This document shows positions 32,624 to 44,345 of a stretch of DNA of 64,000 nt, piece after piece (positions within the stretch are counted from its first letter, which is position 1; each line of letters begins with the position of its first letter). Source of the stretch: AG25 sp035518815 (GTDB lineage: Bacteria > Gemmatimonadota > Gemmatimonadetes > Gemmatimonadales > GWC2-71-9); NCBI GenBank assembly GCA_035518815.1, contig DATIXG010000139.1:1-64000 (forward strand), written 5' to 3'. The notes below the pieces were generated by a model, which was not told the DNA's origin, did no database searches, and saw nothing but the letters and a program-made list of their open reading frames with translations. The position numbers and the translations under genes are program-made.

Positions 32624-33486
32624 AGCCGCTCCTTGAGGAGGGGCACGACGTCCGCCGGGCGCTGCATGACCGGGATGCCGGCAGCCGCGAGGGCCGCGAC
32701 CTTTTCCGCCGCCGTTCCCCCCGCCCCGGCGGCGATCGCGCCGGCGTGACCCATGCGGCGGCCCGGGGGCGCGGTCTGTCCGGCGATGAACCCGACGACT
32801 GGCTTGGTCATGTCGCTCTGTACGAACGCCGCGGCCTGCTGCTCATCCGTGCCGCCGATCTCGCCGATCAACACCACCGCATCCGTCTGGGGATCGGATT
32901 GAAACGCCGCCAGACAGTCCACGAAGCTCGTCCCGATGATGGGGTCGCCACCGATGCCCACGCAAGTGGACTGCCCGAAGTCGTGGCGCGACAACTGATG
33001 CACGATTTCGTAGGTCAGGGTGCCGCTGCGGGACACCACGCCGATGCGCCCGGGCCGGCAGATGGGACCCGGGATGATGCCGACCTTGCTCTGGCCGGGC
33101 GTGATCAGCCCCGGGCAGTTGGGCCCGATGAGCCGCACGCCGCGCTCGCGCAGGAACGGGATCACCCGGCTCATGTCGAGCACCGGAATACCTTCCGTGA
33201 TGCAGACCACCAAAGGCAGGCCGGCGTCGGCGGCCTCGAAGATCGCGGCGGCGGCAGCCGCAGCCGGCACGTAGATGACGCTCGCGGTGGGATGCGTGTC
33301 CTGCACCGCGTCCGCCATCGTGTTGAACACGGGCACTCCGTCGAAGAGCGTCCCGCCCTTGCCGGGTGTCACCCCGGCGACGACGCGGGTGCCATAACTC
33401 ATCATCTGGCGTGTGTGGAACGAGCCGTCGCGCCCGGTGATGCCCTGGACGACGAGCCTCGTATCGCGGTCGAGGAAGATGCTCAT
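32620..33486 (-). CDS. sucD: Succinyl-CoA synthetase, alpha subunit
   Basis: A 288-residue SucD. It begins MSIFLDRDTRLVVQGITGRDGSFH, with the CoA-binding fold and VTPGKGGTLFDGVPVF. The phosphorylated His is in RRMGHAGAIAAGAGGTAAEK (about residue 245). Ser/Glu-rich IGEIGGTDEQQAA is also typical. With SucC it interconverts succinyl-CoA and succinate plus ATP or GTP. ATG overlaps the sucC stop as ATGA. Confidence 0.97.
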   Translation of the reverse strand: MSIFLDRDTRLVVQGITGRDGSFHTRQMMSYGTRVVAGVTPGKGGTLFDGVPVFNTMADAVQDTHPTASVIYVPAAAAAAAIFEAADAGLPLVVCITEGIPVLDMSRVIPFLRERGVRLIGPNCPGLITPGQSKVGIIPGPICRPGRIGVVSRSGTLTYEIVHQLSRHDFGQSTCVGIGGDPIIGTSFVDCLAAFQSDPQTDAVVLIGEIGGTDEQQAAAFVQSDMTKPVVGFIAGQTAPPGRRMGHAGAIAAGAGGTAAEKVAALAAAGIPVMQRPADVVPLLKERL

Positions 33487-34616
33487 CGGCTCGCCAGCGC
33501 CACCGCGCGCTCGACCGCTTGATCCATATCGGTGAGCGCGGAGAACCCGGCACGGGTGAGGATCTCGATCGCCGCCTCCTCGTTCGTTCCGGTCAGGCGG
33601 ATGACGAGCGGCACCGTGAGCGACAACCGGCCCGTGGCTTCGACGATGCCGTTCGCGACGTCGTCGCAACGCGTGATGCCGCCGAAGATGTTGAACAGGA
33701 TCGCCCGCACGGCCGGATCGGCGGTGATGATCTCGAGCGCGTCGACCACCTTCTGCGGGTTCGAGCTGCCGCCGATGTCGAGAAAGTTTGCGGGCTCGCC
33801 ACCGTAGAACTTCACCAGGTCCATGGTCGCCATGGCGAGCCCCGCCCCGTTGACGCAGCAGCCGACGGTGCCCTTGAGCTGGATGAACGACAGGCCGGCG
33901 TCGCGCGCGCGTTGCTCCGACGGCGCTTCGGCCGAGCTGTCCCGCAGCGCGGCGATGTCCGGCCGCGCCGGAAGCTCGTTGTCGTCCACGACGAGCTTGG
34001 CATCGAGGGCCACGACCCGGCCATCTGTCGTCATCGCGAGCGGATTGATCTCTGCGAGCGAGGCGCCGAGCCCCGTGAAGGCCGCGTACAGCTGTCGAGC
34101 GATTTCCGCGGCGGCGCGTACTTTGGCGAGATCGTCGTACAGCCTGAAGGCCAGGGCCATCGCCTGATGCGGCAGCAGGCCGTAGCGCGGGTCCACCGTG
34201 ACACGGTGAATTCGGTCCGGCGTGCGGGCCGCGACCTCTTCGATATCCACGCCGCCCGCGGCGCTCGCGATCACGACGGGTCGCTGCGCGGCGCGGTCGA
34301 TGATCACACCGAGATAGCATTCGGAGGCGATGTCGACCGCCGGGACGACCAGGACTCGTCGCACCGGCAAACCCTGGATGGTCAGGCTGAAGATGCGGGC
34401 CGCGTGCGCGGCCGCGTCGGCGGCGTCGCGGGCGACCTTCACGCCACCCGCTTTCCCCCGGCCCCCCGAATGGACCTGTGCTTTCACGACGACGGGACCC
34501 GCGAGGCGCTCGGCGATGGCCCGCACGGCCGCGGGCGTCTCGGCGACTTCCCCGGCGACGAACGGAATGCCGTAGCGGCCGAAGAGCTCGCGCGCCTGGA
34601 ATTCGTGCAGGTTCAC
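33483..34616 (-). CDS. sucC: Succinyl-CoA synthetase, beta subunit
   Basis: A 377-residue SucC with an ATP-grasp domain. It begins MNLHEFQARELFGRYGIPF, then VVKAQVHSGGRGKAGGVKVA, SLAEINPLAMTTDGRVVALDAKL and the C-terminal NIFGGITRCDDVANGIVEA. The usual GNIGCMVNGAGLAM reads GTVGCCVNGAGLAM here. GTG start at 34616, 12 nt after the UPF0182 gene. It pairs with sucD to complete a TCA-cycle step in a run headed by complex I. Confidence 0.96.
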   Translation of the reverse strand: MNLHEFQARELFGRYGIPFVAGEVAETPAAVRAIAERLAGPVVVKAQVHSGGRGKAGGVKVARDAADAAAHAARIFSLTIQGLPVRRVLVVPAVDIASECYLGVIIDRAAQRPVVIASAAGGVDIEEVAARTPDRIHRVTVDPRYGLLPHQAMALAFRLYDDLAKVRAAAEIARQLYAAFTGLGASLAEINPLAMTTDGRVVALDAKLVVDDNELPARPDIAALRDSSAEAPSEQRARDAGLSFIQLKGTVGCCVNGAGLAMATMDLVKFYGGEPANFLDIGGSSNPQKVVDALEIITADPAVRAILFNIFGGITRCDDVANGIVEATGRLSLTVPLVIRLTGTNEEAAIEILTRAGFSALTDMDQAVERAVALASR

Positions 34617-34628
34617 GCGCGGGCGAAC

Positions 34629-37085
34629 CTAGCGGCGGGGCTGGCTGGGAGCAAGCTTCCCGCCCCCCACCCCGAGCAGGCGCTTCAGCTCGGCGTACAG
34701 CCGTCCGAAGGTTTCGAGGTCGCCTGCGGCGAGCGCGCTGTCGGCCTCCACGGCGAGCCGCCGGGCGACCTCGAGGTGCGCCGCCAGCGATGTGTCCTCC
34801 GGCGCGGCGGCGGGCGACGCCAACAGGGCTCGGAGCGCCGCGCCGGGCGTGGCGCCGTCGGCGGTGCGCTCGGCCCACGTGACGTACGCGCGCGCCAGCC
34901 GCTTGGGAGCGCCGCTCGCCGCGGGCTCGAGAAAGAGGCCCTGCTCAGTCAGGAGCTTGCCGTCCGCTGCCCATAAGCGCATCACGCCCGGCGCCGTCTC
35001 GGGCGAACCGAGCAGCTCGGTGGGCAGGCGCACCGTGTCCGCGCTCCTCCAAAGGCACAGCACGGGCCCCGCCGCCGACATCGTGCCCGCGAGCAGACCG
35101 GCGAACACGCCCGGCGATCCCGTGTCGAACGCCTGGGCGAGCCACAGGCGAGGGGCGGTGTCGACGTCGGCAGTGGGCGGCGGAGCGACGATCTCATAGG
35201 GGTCCCGGGGACGAGCCCGCCAGATGGCCGTGTCGCCGTCGCCGCGGGCGATCCGGCTCGCCGCGGCCCGGAATCCGCTGCGCGGAAACGGCAGGCCGTC
35301 GCGCAGCCCGGCGGGGAGGCTGTCGCCGGGGCGGATCAACGGCGCGAAGAGCCGCGCCCACGCGGTCGCGAGTGAGTCGGCGCCCGGCGCCACGAACAGG
35401 CGCGTGTCGCCCGTGGCGGCGCTCACGAGGCCGACGAGACTCGCGCGCAGGTATCGAGGCGGCGTGTCCCAGCCGGGCCGGCGCCCGGTGGCATATCCGT
35501 AGGACACCCACCAGAGGTTTCCATCGACCAGCGCGGGTGTCGCGTCGTCGAATTGGGCGAAGGGAGCGAGCCTCGTAAGGCGCTCGCGCACGTCGCGCCG
35601 CCACAGCAACACCAGCCCGTCGGTCTCGCCCCGTACCAGCTCGGGGCTCTGCAACGTCCACGCGAGCGCTGTGCGCTGCCACCATCCATTGAGTGGCACG
35701 GCGTGGGCGCGGAGCGCGGGCCATGTGTCGGGCCGGGCCAGCGCGAACTCCCGGAACTGGGACCCGAACCAGTACACCGAGTCGCGCGTTGCGGCGGGGC
35801 GCAGCTCGAGCCCGGAGTCGGCTTCCACGCCGAGGACCGGGCGACCGGCGCGCGCGAAACGCCCACGGTGCAGGTCGGTCCAGCCGGGGGCGGTGGCGGC
35901 GGGATCGGCGCCGCGCGGCGGCGCCTCGGGGGCCGGGACGACGAGCCACGTCGGCCGCCGCAACGGCAGCCCGGAGTGCCCCGCCCCGGGGGGCACGAGC
36001 GCCCCCCCTGCGGCCGACGCGTGCGTCGGCCACAAGGGCGTGCCGCGCGCGACGGCCGCGATCCGGCTCAGGTCCCACACGGGAAGCGTGCTGAGCGCCG
36101 CTGCGGGGCTCGAGAACCCCGTGGCCCGCCCGACGCGCCAGCCCGCCGCCAGCGCGAGCGCCTCCACGCGGTCGCCGGACCGCTCGGCCGTCGCGGGCCC
36201 GGTGTGGGCCAGCGCGGGCACGACGCCGTACACCGCGAGCGACACGGCGAGCAGCGCACCCCAGCTCAAAGCGAGGAGTCGTGGCCGCTCGCGCACACCC
36301 CATACGAGCGTCGCGAGCGCCGTGAGCATGGCGAGACCGGCGACGACATGCGCTCCCGAGATGCGGACGCCCAGGGGCCACCCCGCCGCGCCGCGGTGCA
36401 GCCCCGCCACGGCCTCCGCCGGATCGAGGAACGCGGCCCGGGCCAGCGCCAGGGCCAGGAGCGCCAGCAACACGCTGAGGTGGACGCGGGCGTGGGGGCT
36501 CGCCACGGGCCGCCAACCGGCAAACCGCAGCGACCCGATGCCCGCGTACAAGAGGGCGATGACGAGCGTTCCGGTCGTCGTCGCGAGGAGTGCGAAGTTC
36601 TTGCACGTGGTGGCCCAGGGAAGCGTCCCGACGTAGTAGCCGAGGTCGCGCTGGAGGACGGGATCGGAGACCCCGAAGCGCGGCGGCTGGGACGCGAGCA
36701 GTGCCTGCAGCCACCAGTCGCCCGTTCCGAGCGTGAGCAGCAGCCCGTAGACCATCCCGCTCCCGAGCGTCGCGGCGAGGAGCACCCGTTGCGGTACCGC
36801 TTCCACGATTTCCAGATCGCCGAGCCGGCGCGGCAGCTGCACCGAACCGATCGAGGAGTAGACGTAGTAGAGGTTGGCCGTGCCCCAGGCGATCGCGACC
36901 AGCAGCACGAGCCCGTGCACGAGGCGCGACAGGTCGCGCATGGAGAGGTAGACGTCGCCATGGGGCACCGTGGCCGCCCAGGCGCGCTCCGCGGTCTCGA
37001 CCGCGAGCCAGCGGCCGCCCACCAGCAGCGTCACCAGGATGGCGAGTCCGACGACGAACGCGCGCCGGCCCCGCGCGGGATTCAA
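34629..37085 (-). CDS. UPF0182-family large membrane protein
   Basis: An 818-residue protein. About seven hydrophobic segments occupy residues 8-290 (for example VLLAATLGSGMVYGLLLTLG and LSVLLALLALALARAAF). A large extracytoplasmic part follows, with WTDLHRGRFARAGRPVLGVE, RDSVYWFGSQFREFALARPD and a C-terminal helical EVARRLAVEADSALAAGDLETFGRLYAELKRLL-type segment. The last feature, small beta-rich pieces before a "FxxLYxELKRLL" helix, is characteristic of the family. No function is established. TTG at 37085 overlaps the mutase stop (TTGA). Ala/Pro/Arg codons dominate but fit the local base composition. Confidence 0.8.
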   Translation of the reverse strand: MNPARGRRAFVVGLAILVTLLVGGRWLAVETAERAWAATVPHGDVYLSMRDLSRLVHGLVLLVAIAWGTANLYYVYSSIGSVQLPRRLGDLEIVEAVPQRVLLAATLGSGMVYGLLLTLGTGDWWLQALLASQPPRFGVSDPVLQRDLGYYVGTLPWATTCKNFALLATTTGTLVIALLYAGIGSLRFAGWRPVASPHARVHLSVLLALLALALARAAFLDPAEAVAGLHRGAAGWPLGVRISGAHVVAGLAMLTALATLVWGVRERPRLLALSWGALLAVSLAVYGVVPALAHTGPATAERSGDRVEALALAAGWRVGRATGFSSPAAALSTLPVWDLSRIAAVARGTPLWPTHASAAGGALVPPGAGHSGLPLRRPTWLVVPAPEAPPRGADPAATAPGWTDLHRGRFARAGRPVLGVEADSGLELRPAATRDSVYWFGSQFREFALARPDTWPALRAHAVPLNGWWQRTALAWTLQSPELVRGETDGLVLLWRRDVRERLTRLAPFAQFDDATPALVDGNLWWVSYGYATGRRPGWDTPPRYLRASLVGLVSAATGDTRLFVAPGADSLATAWARLFAPLIRPGDSLPAGLRDGLPFPRSGFRAAASRIARGDGDTAIWRARPRDPYEIVAPPPTADVDTAPRLWLAQAFDTGSPGVFAGLLAGTMSAAGPVLCLWRSADTVRLPTELLGSPETAPGVMRLWAADGKLLTEQGLFLEPAASGAPKRLARAYVTWAERTADGATPGAALRALLASPAAAPEDTSLAAHLEVARRLAVEADSALAAGDLETFGRLYAELKRLLGVGGGKLAPSQPRR

Positions 37086-38491
37086 ACGGTGACGCCCGAG
37101 GCGCGGAGCCAGTCCTCGACTTCGCGCCGATTGGCTGCGAGGCTCGCGTCGCGCTGCGCCTCGAAGCGCATCACCAGCACGGGCTGCGTGTTCGATGCGC
37201 GCAACAGCCCCCATCCATCCGGGAACGTGATGCGGACGCCGTCGAGGCGCGAGACCGGGTACTTCGCGCCGAAGTGGCGCGCGGCTTCCTCGACGACCGC
37301 AAATTTGCGATCGTCGGGGCACTCGATCCGGATCTCGGGTGTCGACACGGTCGCGGGAAGGTCCGCCAGCAGGCGCGACAGCGGCCCCTCGTGCGCGGCG
37401 ACGTAACGCAGCAGGCGCGCCGCCCCGAACAAGGCGTCGTCGAAGCCGTACCAGTCGCCGCCGAAGAACATGTGGCCGCTCATCTCGCCCGCGAGCGGTG
37501 CGTGCAGCTCCTTCATCTTCTGCTTGATGAGCGAGTGTCCCGTCTTCCACATCACCGGCTCGAGCCCGGCCCGCTGCAGCTCCTCGACGAGAATCTCCGA
37601 GCACTTCACATCGAAGATCACCGGACTTCCCTTCGTCCCCTTCCCCTGCCTCTCGACCAGGTCTCGCGCGAAGAGCACGAGCAGTTGATCCCCGAAGACG
37701 ACCCGCCCCTGCTCGTCCACCGCGCCGATGCGGTCCCCGTCGCCATCGAACCCCACGCCCAGCTCCGCGCGCTCGCGCCGCACCGCGGCCTGCAGGTCGC
37801 GCAGGTTCTCGACCACCGTGGGATCGGGATGGTGATTGGGGAACGTGCCGTCGGAATCCGCGAACAGCGGGACGACCGTGGCGCCGAGGTGCTCGAGGGT
37901 CTCGACCGCCACGAGGCTGGTGACGCCGTTGCCGCAGTCCACCACGACCTTGATCGGGCGCGCGAGCGGCGCATTGTGCTGGACGATCGCGTCGCGGTAC
38001 CGCGCCAGCACCCCGTCGTCCGATTCGCGCGGGTGACTCGCCCGCTTGGCCCCCGCTTGGGGAAGGCCCTTTGCGATCAGGCGGCGCAGCTGCTGAATGT
38101 CCTCACCGTACACCGCTTCACCGGCAAGAACCATCTTGAACCCGTTGAACTCCGGAGGATTGTGCGATCCCGTGACCTGGAGACCTCCGTCCACTGCGAG
38201 CGTGTGCGTTGCGAAATACAGCGCCGGGGTGGGCACCTCGCCCACGGAGAGCGAGACGCCGCCCGCGTCCTCGATCCCGGCGAGGACACGGGCCATGAGA
38301 TCCGATCCGGAGGGCCGGTTGTCCCGCCCCACGGCGATGCGGGGCGTGCGGCCCAAGCGCTGGGCGGCGAATGTCGCGAAGGCGGCGCCGATGAGATACG
38401 CGGCCTCGCCGGTGAGCTGGTCGCCCACCGTGCCGCGGATGTCGTATTCCCGGAAAATGACCGGCGGAAGGGGTTCGTGTGGAGCAGCCAC
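37082..38491 (-). CDS. manB: Phosphomannomutase/phosphoglucomutase
   Basis: A 469-residue alpha-D-phosphohexomutase. It begins EPLPPVIFREYDIRGTVGDQL. The phospho-Ser loop reads TGSHNPPEFNGFKM, metal binding is in GVGFDGDGDRIGAVDEQG, and the sugar-binding loop is GEMSGHMFF. The C-terminal phosphate-binding site is RASNTQPVLVMRFEAQ. It interconverts mannose or glucose 1- and 6-phosphates, supplying sugar nucleotides for envelope glycans. The GTG at 38491 has GGGGAG at good spacing. Confidence 0.93.
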   Translation of the reverse strand: MAAPHEPLPPVIFREYDIRGTVGDQLTGEAAYLIGAAFATFAAQRLGRTPRIAVGRDNRPSGSDLMARVLAGIEDAGGVSLSVGEVPTPALYFATHTLAVDGGLQVTGSHNPPEFNGFKMVLAGEAVYGEDIQQLRRLIAKGLPQAGAKRASHPRESDDGVLARYRDAIVQHNAPLARPIKVVVDCGNGVTSLVAVETLEHLGATVVPLFADSDGTFPNHHPDPTVVENLRDLQAAVRRERAELGVGFDGDGDRIGAVDEQGRVVFGDQLLVLFARDLVERQGKGTKGSPVIFDVKCSEILVEELQRAGLEPVMWKTGHSLIKQKMKELHAPLAGEMSGHMFFGGDWYGFDDALFGAARLLRYVAAHEGPLSRLLADLPATVSTPEIRIECPDDRKFAVVEEAARHFGAKYPVSRLDGVRITFPDGWGLLRASNTQPVLVMRFEAQRDASLAANRREVEDWLRASGVTV

Positions 38492-38505
38492 GTCATCTCC
38501 CCGGG

Positions 38506-40065
38506 TTAACGGCCGGCCTCGCCCATTTCCCTCGGGGGCTCGGCGGCGGGAGGAGGAGGCGAGAGGGGCGCGGCATTCGGGGGGCGCACGCTCGCGCCGC
38601 TCACGCGCGCCAGATCGAGCAGGCGGCTGGGCTGGACGCCAAAGGCCACGAGGCCGGCAACCGCCGCCGCGACGACGGCTCCCGCCAGCCTGCCCATGCG
38701 CACCGCGGCGTGCGTCTCCGCGGAAGGCTCGGCCTTCATGTACATGGCCATCACGACGGGCAGATAGTAGCCCGCGGACACGACGCTCGTGAGGACGAGC
38801 AGTACGGCGAGCAGGGTCTGGCCCGCGCCCGTGGCGGAGAGCAGGATGTACCACTTGCCGATGAAGCCCGCGGTGCCCGGGAAGCCAAGCAGCGAGAGCA
38901 TGCACACGGCGAGCGCGGCCGCGAGGGCGGGGCGGCGGGAGGCGAGTCCCGCGAAGTCGTCGATCAGGACGTCGCGCTCCCCGTTCCGCCCCTTGGCGGC
39001 GAGCAGGGCGAACGCCGCGAGCGTCGTGAGCGTGTACGCGGCCAGGTAGAAGACGAACGCGCCCCCTCCCCCGCCCCCCGGACGCGCGCCCGCGCTCACC
39101 GCGACCAGCAGGTAGCCGGCGTGCGCGACGGAGGAGTATGCGAGCATCCGCTTCACCGTGCGCTGCGCGAGCGCGATGAAGTTACCGGCGATCATCGTCG
39201 CGGCCGCGAGTCCCCCCACGATGTGGTGCCACGCTGGGACGCCCGCGAATCCTTCGGTGAGCACGCGGAACAAGGCGGCGAACGCGGCAGCCTTGACGCC
39301 CGCAGCCATGAACCCCGCGATGGGGGTCGGCGCGCCGTCGTACACGTCCGGCGCCCACATATGGAATGGCACCGCCGCGACCTTGAACCCAAACCCGACC
39401 AGGAGCATCCCGAGGCCGATCAGCAGCATGGTGTTGTGCGCGAGCGGCTGCGTCGCGACCTGGGCGCCGATCAACGTCAGGTTCGTGGTGCCGGTGGCCC
39501 CGTAGGTCAGCGCGATCCCGTACAACAGAAAGGCGGTCGCGAACGCGCCCAGCAGGAAGTACTTGAGCGCCGCTTCGGCGCTGGCCGGATTCCGCCGGTT
39601 GATGCCCGCGAGCACGTAGACAGCCACGGACATGACTTCGAGTCCGAGGAAGACGACCATCAAGTCTTCGCCGCCGCTCATGAACATCATCCCGAGCGTC
39701 GCGAAGAGCAGGAGGACGTAGTACTCAGGGGTGCGCAGTTGCTCGCGCTCCAGGTAGTCGAAGGACAAGAGCACGGTGAGCGCGGCGGTGCCCAGGAACA
39801 GCCAGTCGGTGACGAATCGGAAGTCGTCGACCGCGATCATCGCGGGAATGCCCGCCGGCTGGGCGCTGTGCCACCAGAGCCAGAACACGACGGCGGCCGT
39901 CGAGACCAGGGCGGCGAGCGTCAGCCAGCCGGCAACGCGGCGGTCGCTCTCCGTGCGGTGACGGGCCGCGACGACGAGCAGCACGACCAGCCCCCACGCG
40001 GTGAGCACAAGCTCGGGCAGCAGGGCCACGAGGAGGTCGCGCGACAGCGAGAGATCGAGGCTCAT
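38506..40065 (-). CDS. nuoN: NADH-quinone oxidoreductase subunit N
   Basis: A 519-residue antiporter-like membrane subunit of complex I, with about 14 helices. Conserved charged segments include FLGLEVMSVAVYVLAG, SAEAALKYFLLGAFATAF (Lys) and GFGFKVAAVPFHMWAPDVYDGAPTP. The C-terminus after the last helix is a Pro-rich tail (SPPPPAAEPPREM). It takes part in proton pumping. ATG at 40065 overlaps the nuoM stop (ATGA); longer in-frame readings lack family match. Confidence 0.96.
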   Translation of the reverse strand: MSLDLSLSRDLLVALLPELVLTAWGLVVLLVVAARHRTESDRRVAGWLTLAALVSTAAVVFWLWWHSAQPAGIPAMIAVDDFRFVTDWLFLGTAALTVLLSFDYLEREQLRTPEYYVLLLFATLGMMFMSGGEDLMVVFLGLEVMSVAVYVLAGINRRNPASAEAALKYFLLGAFATAFLLYGIALTYGATGTTNLTLIGAQVATQPLAHNTMLLIGLGMLLVGFGFKVAAVPFHMWAPDVYDGAPTPIAGFMAAGVKAAAFAALFRVLTEGFAGVPAWHHIVGGLAAATMIAGNFIALAQRTVKRMLAYSSVAHAGYLLVAVSAGARPGGGGGGAFVFYLAAYTLTTLAAFALLAAKGRNGERDVLIDDFAGLASRRPALAAALAVCMLSLLGFPGTAGFIGKWYILLSATGAGQTLLAVLLVLTSVVSAGYYLPVVMAMYMKAEPSAETHAAVRMGRLAGAVVAAAVAGLVAFGVQPSRLLDLARVSGASVRPPNAAPLSPPPPAAEPPREMGEAGR

Positions 40066-41546
40066 CGAGGCTTGACGGTGGTGATGAACCGCTGCGCCGA
40101 CGGCTCCAAGCGCTCGAGGAAGGGCTTCGGATACACGCCGATCCACAGGATGCACGCGAGCAAGGGCAGCAGCACGGCCAGCTCGCGCGGCGTGAGATCG
40201 AGCAGCCTTTCGTTCTCCGGCTTGTCGAGCGGGTTGTAGATCAGCCGCTGCACGGCCCAGAGGAGGTACGCGGCGGCTACGATCACGCCCAGCGTCGCCA
40301 CGGTGGTCGCGACCGGGTACGTCTGGAAGGCACCCAGCAGCACGAGGAACTCGCCCGTGAACCCGTTCGTGCCCGGGAGGCCGATGGACGAGAGCGAGGC
40401 CATCGTCAGGACGGCGGCGAAGAGGGGCACCACCCGCGCGATGCCGCCGTACGCCGCGATGAGACGGCTATGCCGCCGCTCGTACAGCATGCCCACGAGA
40501 AAGAACAGCGCGCCGGTCGATATCCCGTGGCTGATCATCACGAGCAGCGCGCCCGTGACGCTCTGGACCGTGAGCGCCCAGATCCCGAGCATCACGAATC
40601 CGAGGTGGGCCACCGAGGAATACGCAATGAGGCGCTTGAAGTCCGGCTGCACCATGGCGACAAGGCCGCCGTAGATGATGCCGACGAGCGAGAGCCCGAC
40701 GATCGCCGTCTGGACCGCGGGGTGCAGTGCCACGGCCGGGAAGAACGGGAACGCGAACCGCAGGAAGCCGTACGTGCCCATCTTCAGGAGAATGCCGGCC
40801 AGGATCACCGACCCTGCCGTGGGCGCCTCCGTGTGCGCGTCGGGCAGCCACGTGTGGAACGGGAAGACCGGAACCTTGATGGCGAAGGCGAGGAAGAAGG
40901 CGCCGAACAGCCAGTAGGCGGCCGGGCCCAGGTCTCCCAATCCGCTCATCACGTGATCGTAGGAGAACGAGTACACGCCCGTCTTCTGCCACACGACGTG
41001 CACGAGGGCCAGGATAGCGAGCAGCATCAGCAGCGAGCCGAGCATGGTGTAGACGAAGAACTTGATCGCGGCATACAGCCGCTGCTCTCCGCCCCACACC
41101 CCGATGATGAAGTACATCGGGATCAGCATCACTTCCCACATGACGTAGAAGAGGAACAGGTCGAGCGCCACGAAGACGCCCACCATGCCCGAGGTCAGCA
41201 CCAGGAGCAGCGCGTAGTAGGGCCGCTCGCGCGTCGTGATGTAGGAGTAGCTCCCCAGCACCGACAGCGGCACGAGCAGCGTGGTGAGCAGAACGAGGAA
41301 CAGCGAGATCCCGTCCACGCCCACCGTGTAGCGGATCCCCCAGTCGGGCATCCAGGGCGCATCGAACGGGAATTGCATGCCGCCGCTCGGCACGAACGTC
41401 CACCACATGGGAATGGAGATCGCGAATTCCATGAGCGACCAGGCGAGCGCGAGGTGCTTGGCCCAGCGCGGCGGTGCCAGCAGCACGGCGACCGCCCCGG
41501 CGGCGGGCCACGCGAGCAGCGCGGTGAGGACCCAGTGCTGGTACAC
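40062..41546 (-). CDS. nuoM: NADH-quinone oxidoreductase subunit M
   Basis: A 494-residue antiporter-like subunit. It contains YTVGVDGISLFLVLLTTLL, the Glu-bearing FYVMWEVMLIPMYFIIG, AIKFFVYTMLGSLLMLLAI, and KVPVFPFHTWLPDAHTEAPT. These are the conserved Glu/Lys positions of the proton channel. GTG at 41546 follows the nuoL stop by 2 nt. Confidence 0.96.
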   Translation of the reverse strand: MYQHWVLTALLAWPAAGAVAVLLAPPRWAKHLALAWSLMEFAISIPMWWTFVPSGGMQFPFDAPWMPDWGIRYTVGVDGISLFLVLLTTLLVPLSVLGSYSYITTRERPYYALLLVLTSGMVGVFVALDLFLFYVMWEVMLIPMYFIIGVWGGEQRLYAAIKFFVYTMLGSLLMLLAILALVHVVWQKTGVYSFSYDHVMSGLGDLGPAAYWLFGAFFLAFAIKVPVFPFHTWLPDAHTEAPTAGSVILAGILLKMGTYGFLRFAFPFFPAVALHPAVQTAIVGLSLVGIIYGGLVAMVQPDFKRLIAYSSVAHLGFVMLGIWALTVQSVTGALLVMISHGISTGALFFLVGMLYERRHSRLIAAYGGIARVVPLFAAVLTMASLSSIGLPGTNGFTGEFLVLLGAFQTYPVATTVATLGVIVAAAYLLWAVQRLIYNPLDKPENERLLDLTPRELAVLLPLLACILWIGVYPKPFLERLEPSAQRFITTVKPR

Positions 41547-41548
41547 GG

Positions 41549-43522
<1,974 letters not shown>

Positions 43523-43527
43523 GGCGC

Positions 43528-43824
43528 TCAGCCTTTGAGCAGGGTGATGTTCTGCAGGTTGACCGTCCGGCCGTGGCGGAAGATCGCGAGGATGATCGCC
43601 AGGCCCACGGCCGCTTCCGCCGCCGCCACCGCCATCACGAAGAACACGAAGATCTGTCCGGCGACACCGAGGGTCTGCGCGAGCGCGATGAAGGTGAGGT
43701 TCACGGCGTTGAGCATGAGCTCCACGCACATGAAGATCACGATGGCGTTGCGGCGGACCAGCACGCCGGCGACGCCGAGGGCGAACAGGACGGCCGAGAC
43801 GGACAGGGCGGGACCGAGCAGCAT
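43528..43824 (-). CDS. nuoK: NADH-quinone oxidoreductase subunit K
   Basis: A 98-residue, three-helix membrane subunit. It has FALGVAGVLVRRNAIVIFMCVELMLNAVNL with the conserved Glu of the proton path, and the second Glu in AVAAAEAAVGLAIILAIFR. ATG overlaps the nuoJ stop by one base. Confidence 0.97.
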   Translation of the reverse strand: MLLGPALSVSAVLFALGVAGVLVRRNAIVIFMCVELMLNAVNLTFIALAQTLGVAGQIFVFFVMAVAAAEAAVGLAIILAIFRHGRTVNLQNITLLKG

Positions 43825-44342
43825 CAGAGTTGACGCTTCGCGAGCACGACGGCGCCGACGATCGCCACGAGCAAGAGCACGCTCGTGATCTCGAAGGGGA
43901 CGAGGTACGTGGTGAAGAGCGGCCGCGCCACGACGCCCACCATCCCCTCCGTCTGCTCGGCGAGGGCGAGTGGGCTCGCGCCGGCCGGGCTGCCGGGCGG
44001 CGCGCTCCGGGCGACGATGAACAGCTGGAGGCCCACCGCGCCGGCGAGCAGCGTGGCCACGGCGAGGCCCGCGGGCCCGCGGATGTCCGAGACGCTGTTC
44101 CGCCCCAGGTTGAGCAGCATGATTACGAAGAGGAACAGGACCATGATGGCCCCGGCATAGACCAGGACCTGCAGCACGGCGATGAACTGGGCGTCGAGCA
44201 GCACGAACAGCGCGGCGATCTGGAACATCGTCACCACGAGCCACAAGGCGCTCGCCACCGGATTGCGGCGCGTGATGCACAGCAACGCGCTCACCACGGC
44301 GACGCCGGCAAAGGCCCAGAACAGCAGCAGGGGAAGCGGCAC
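43824..44342 (-). CDS. nuoJ: NADH-quinone oxidoreductase subunit J
   Basis: A 172-residue membrane subunit. It has RRNPVASALWLVVTMFQIAALFVLL and the pi-bulge helix QVLVYAGAIMVLFLFVIMLLN. A loop of about 30 residues with SAPPGSPAGASPLALAEQ precedes the last helix. The start is GTG at 44342, 3 nt after nuoI. Confidence 0.95.
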   Translation of the reverse strand: MPLPLLLFWAFAGVAVVSALLCITRRNPVASALWLVVTMFQIAALFVLLDAQFIAVLQVLVYAGAIMVLFLFVIMLLNLGRNSVSDIRGPAGLAVATLLAGAVGLQLFIVARSAPPGSPAGASPLALAEQTEGMVGVVARPLFTTYLVPFEITSVLLLVAIVGAVVLAKRQL

Positions 44343-44345
44343 GCG

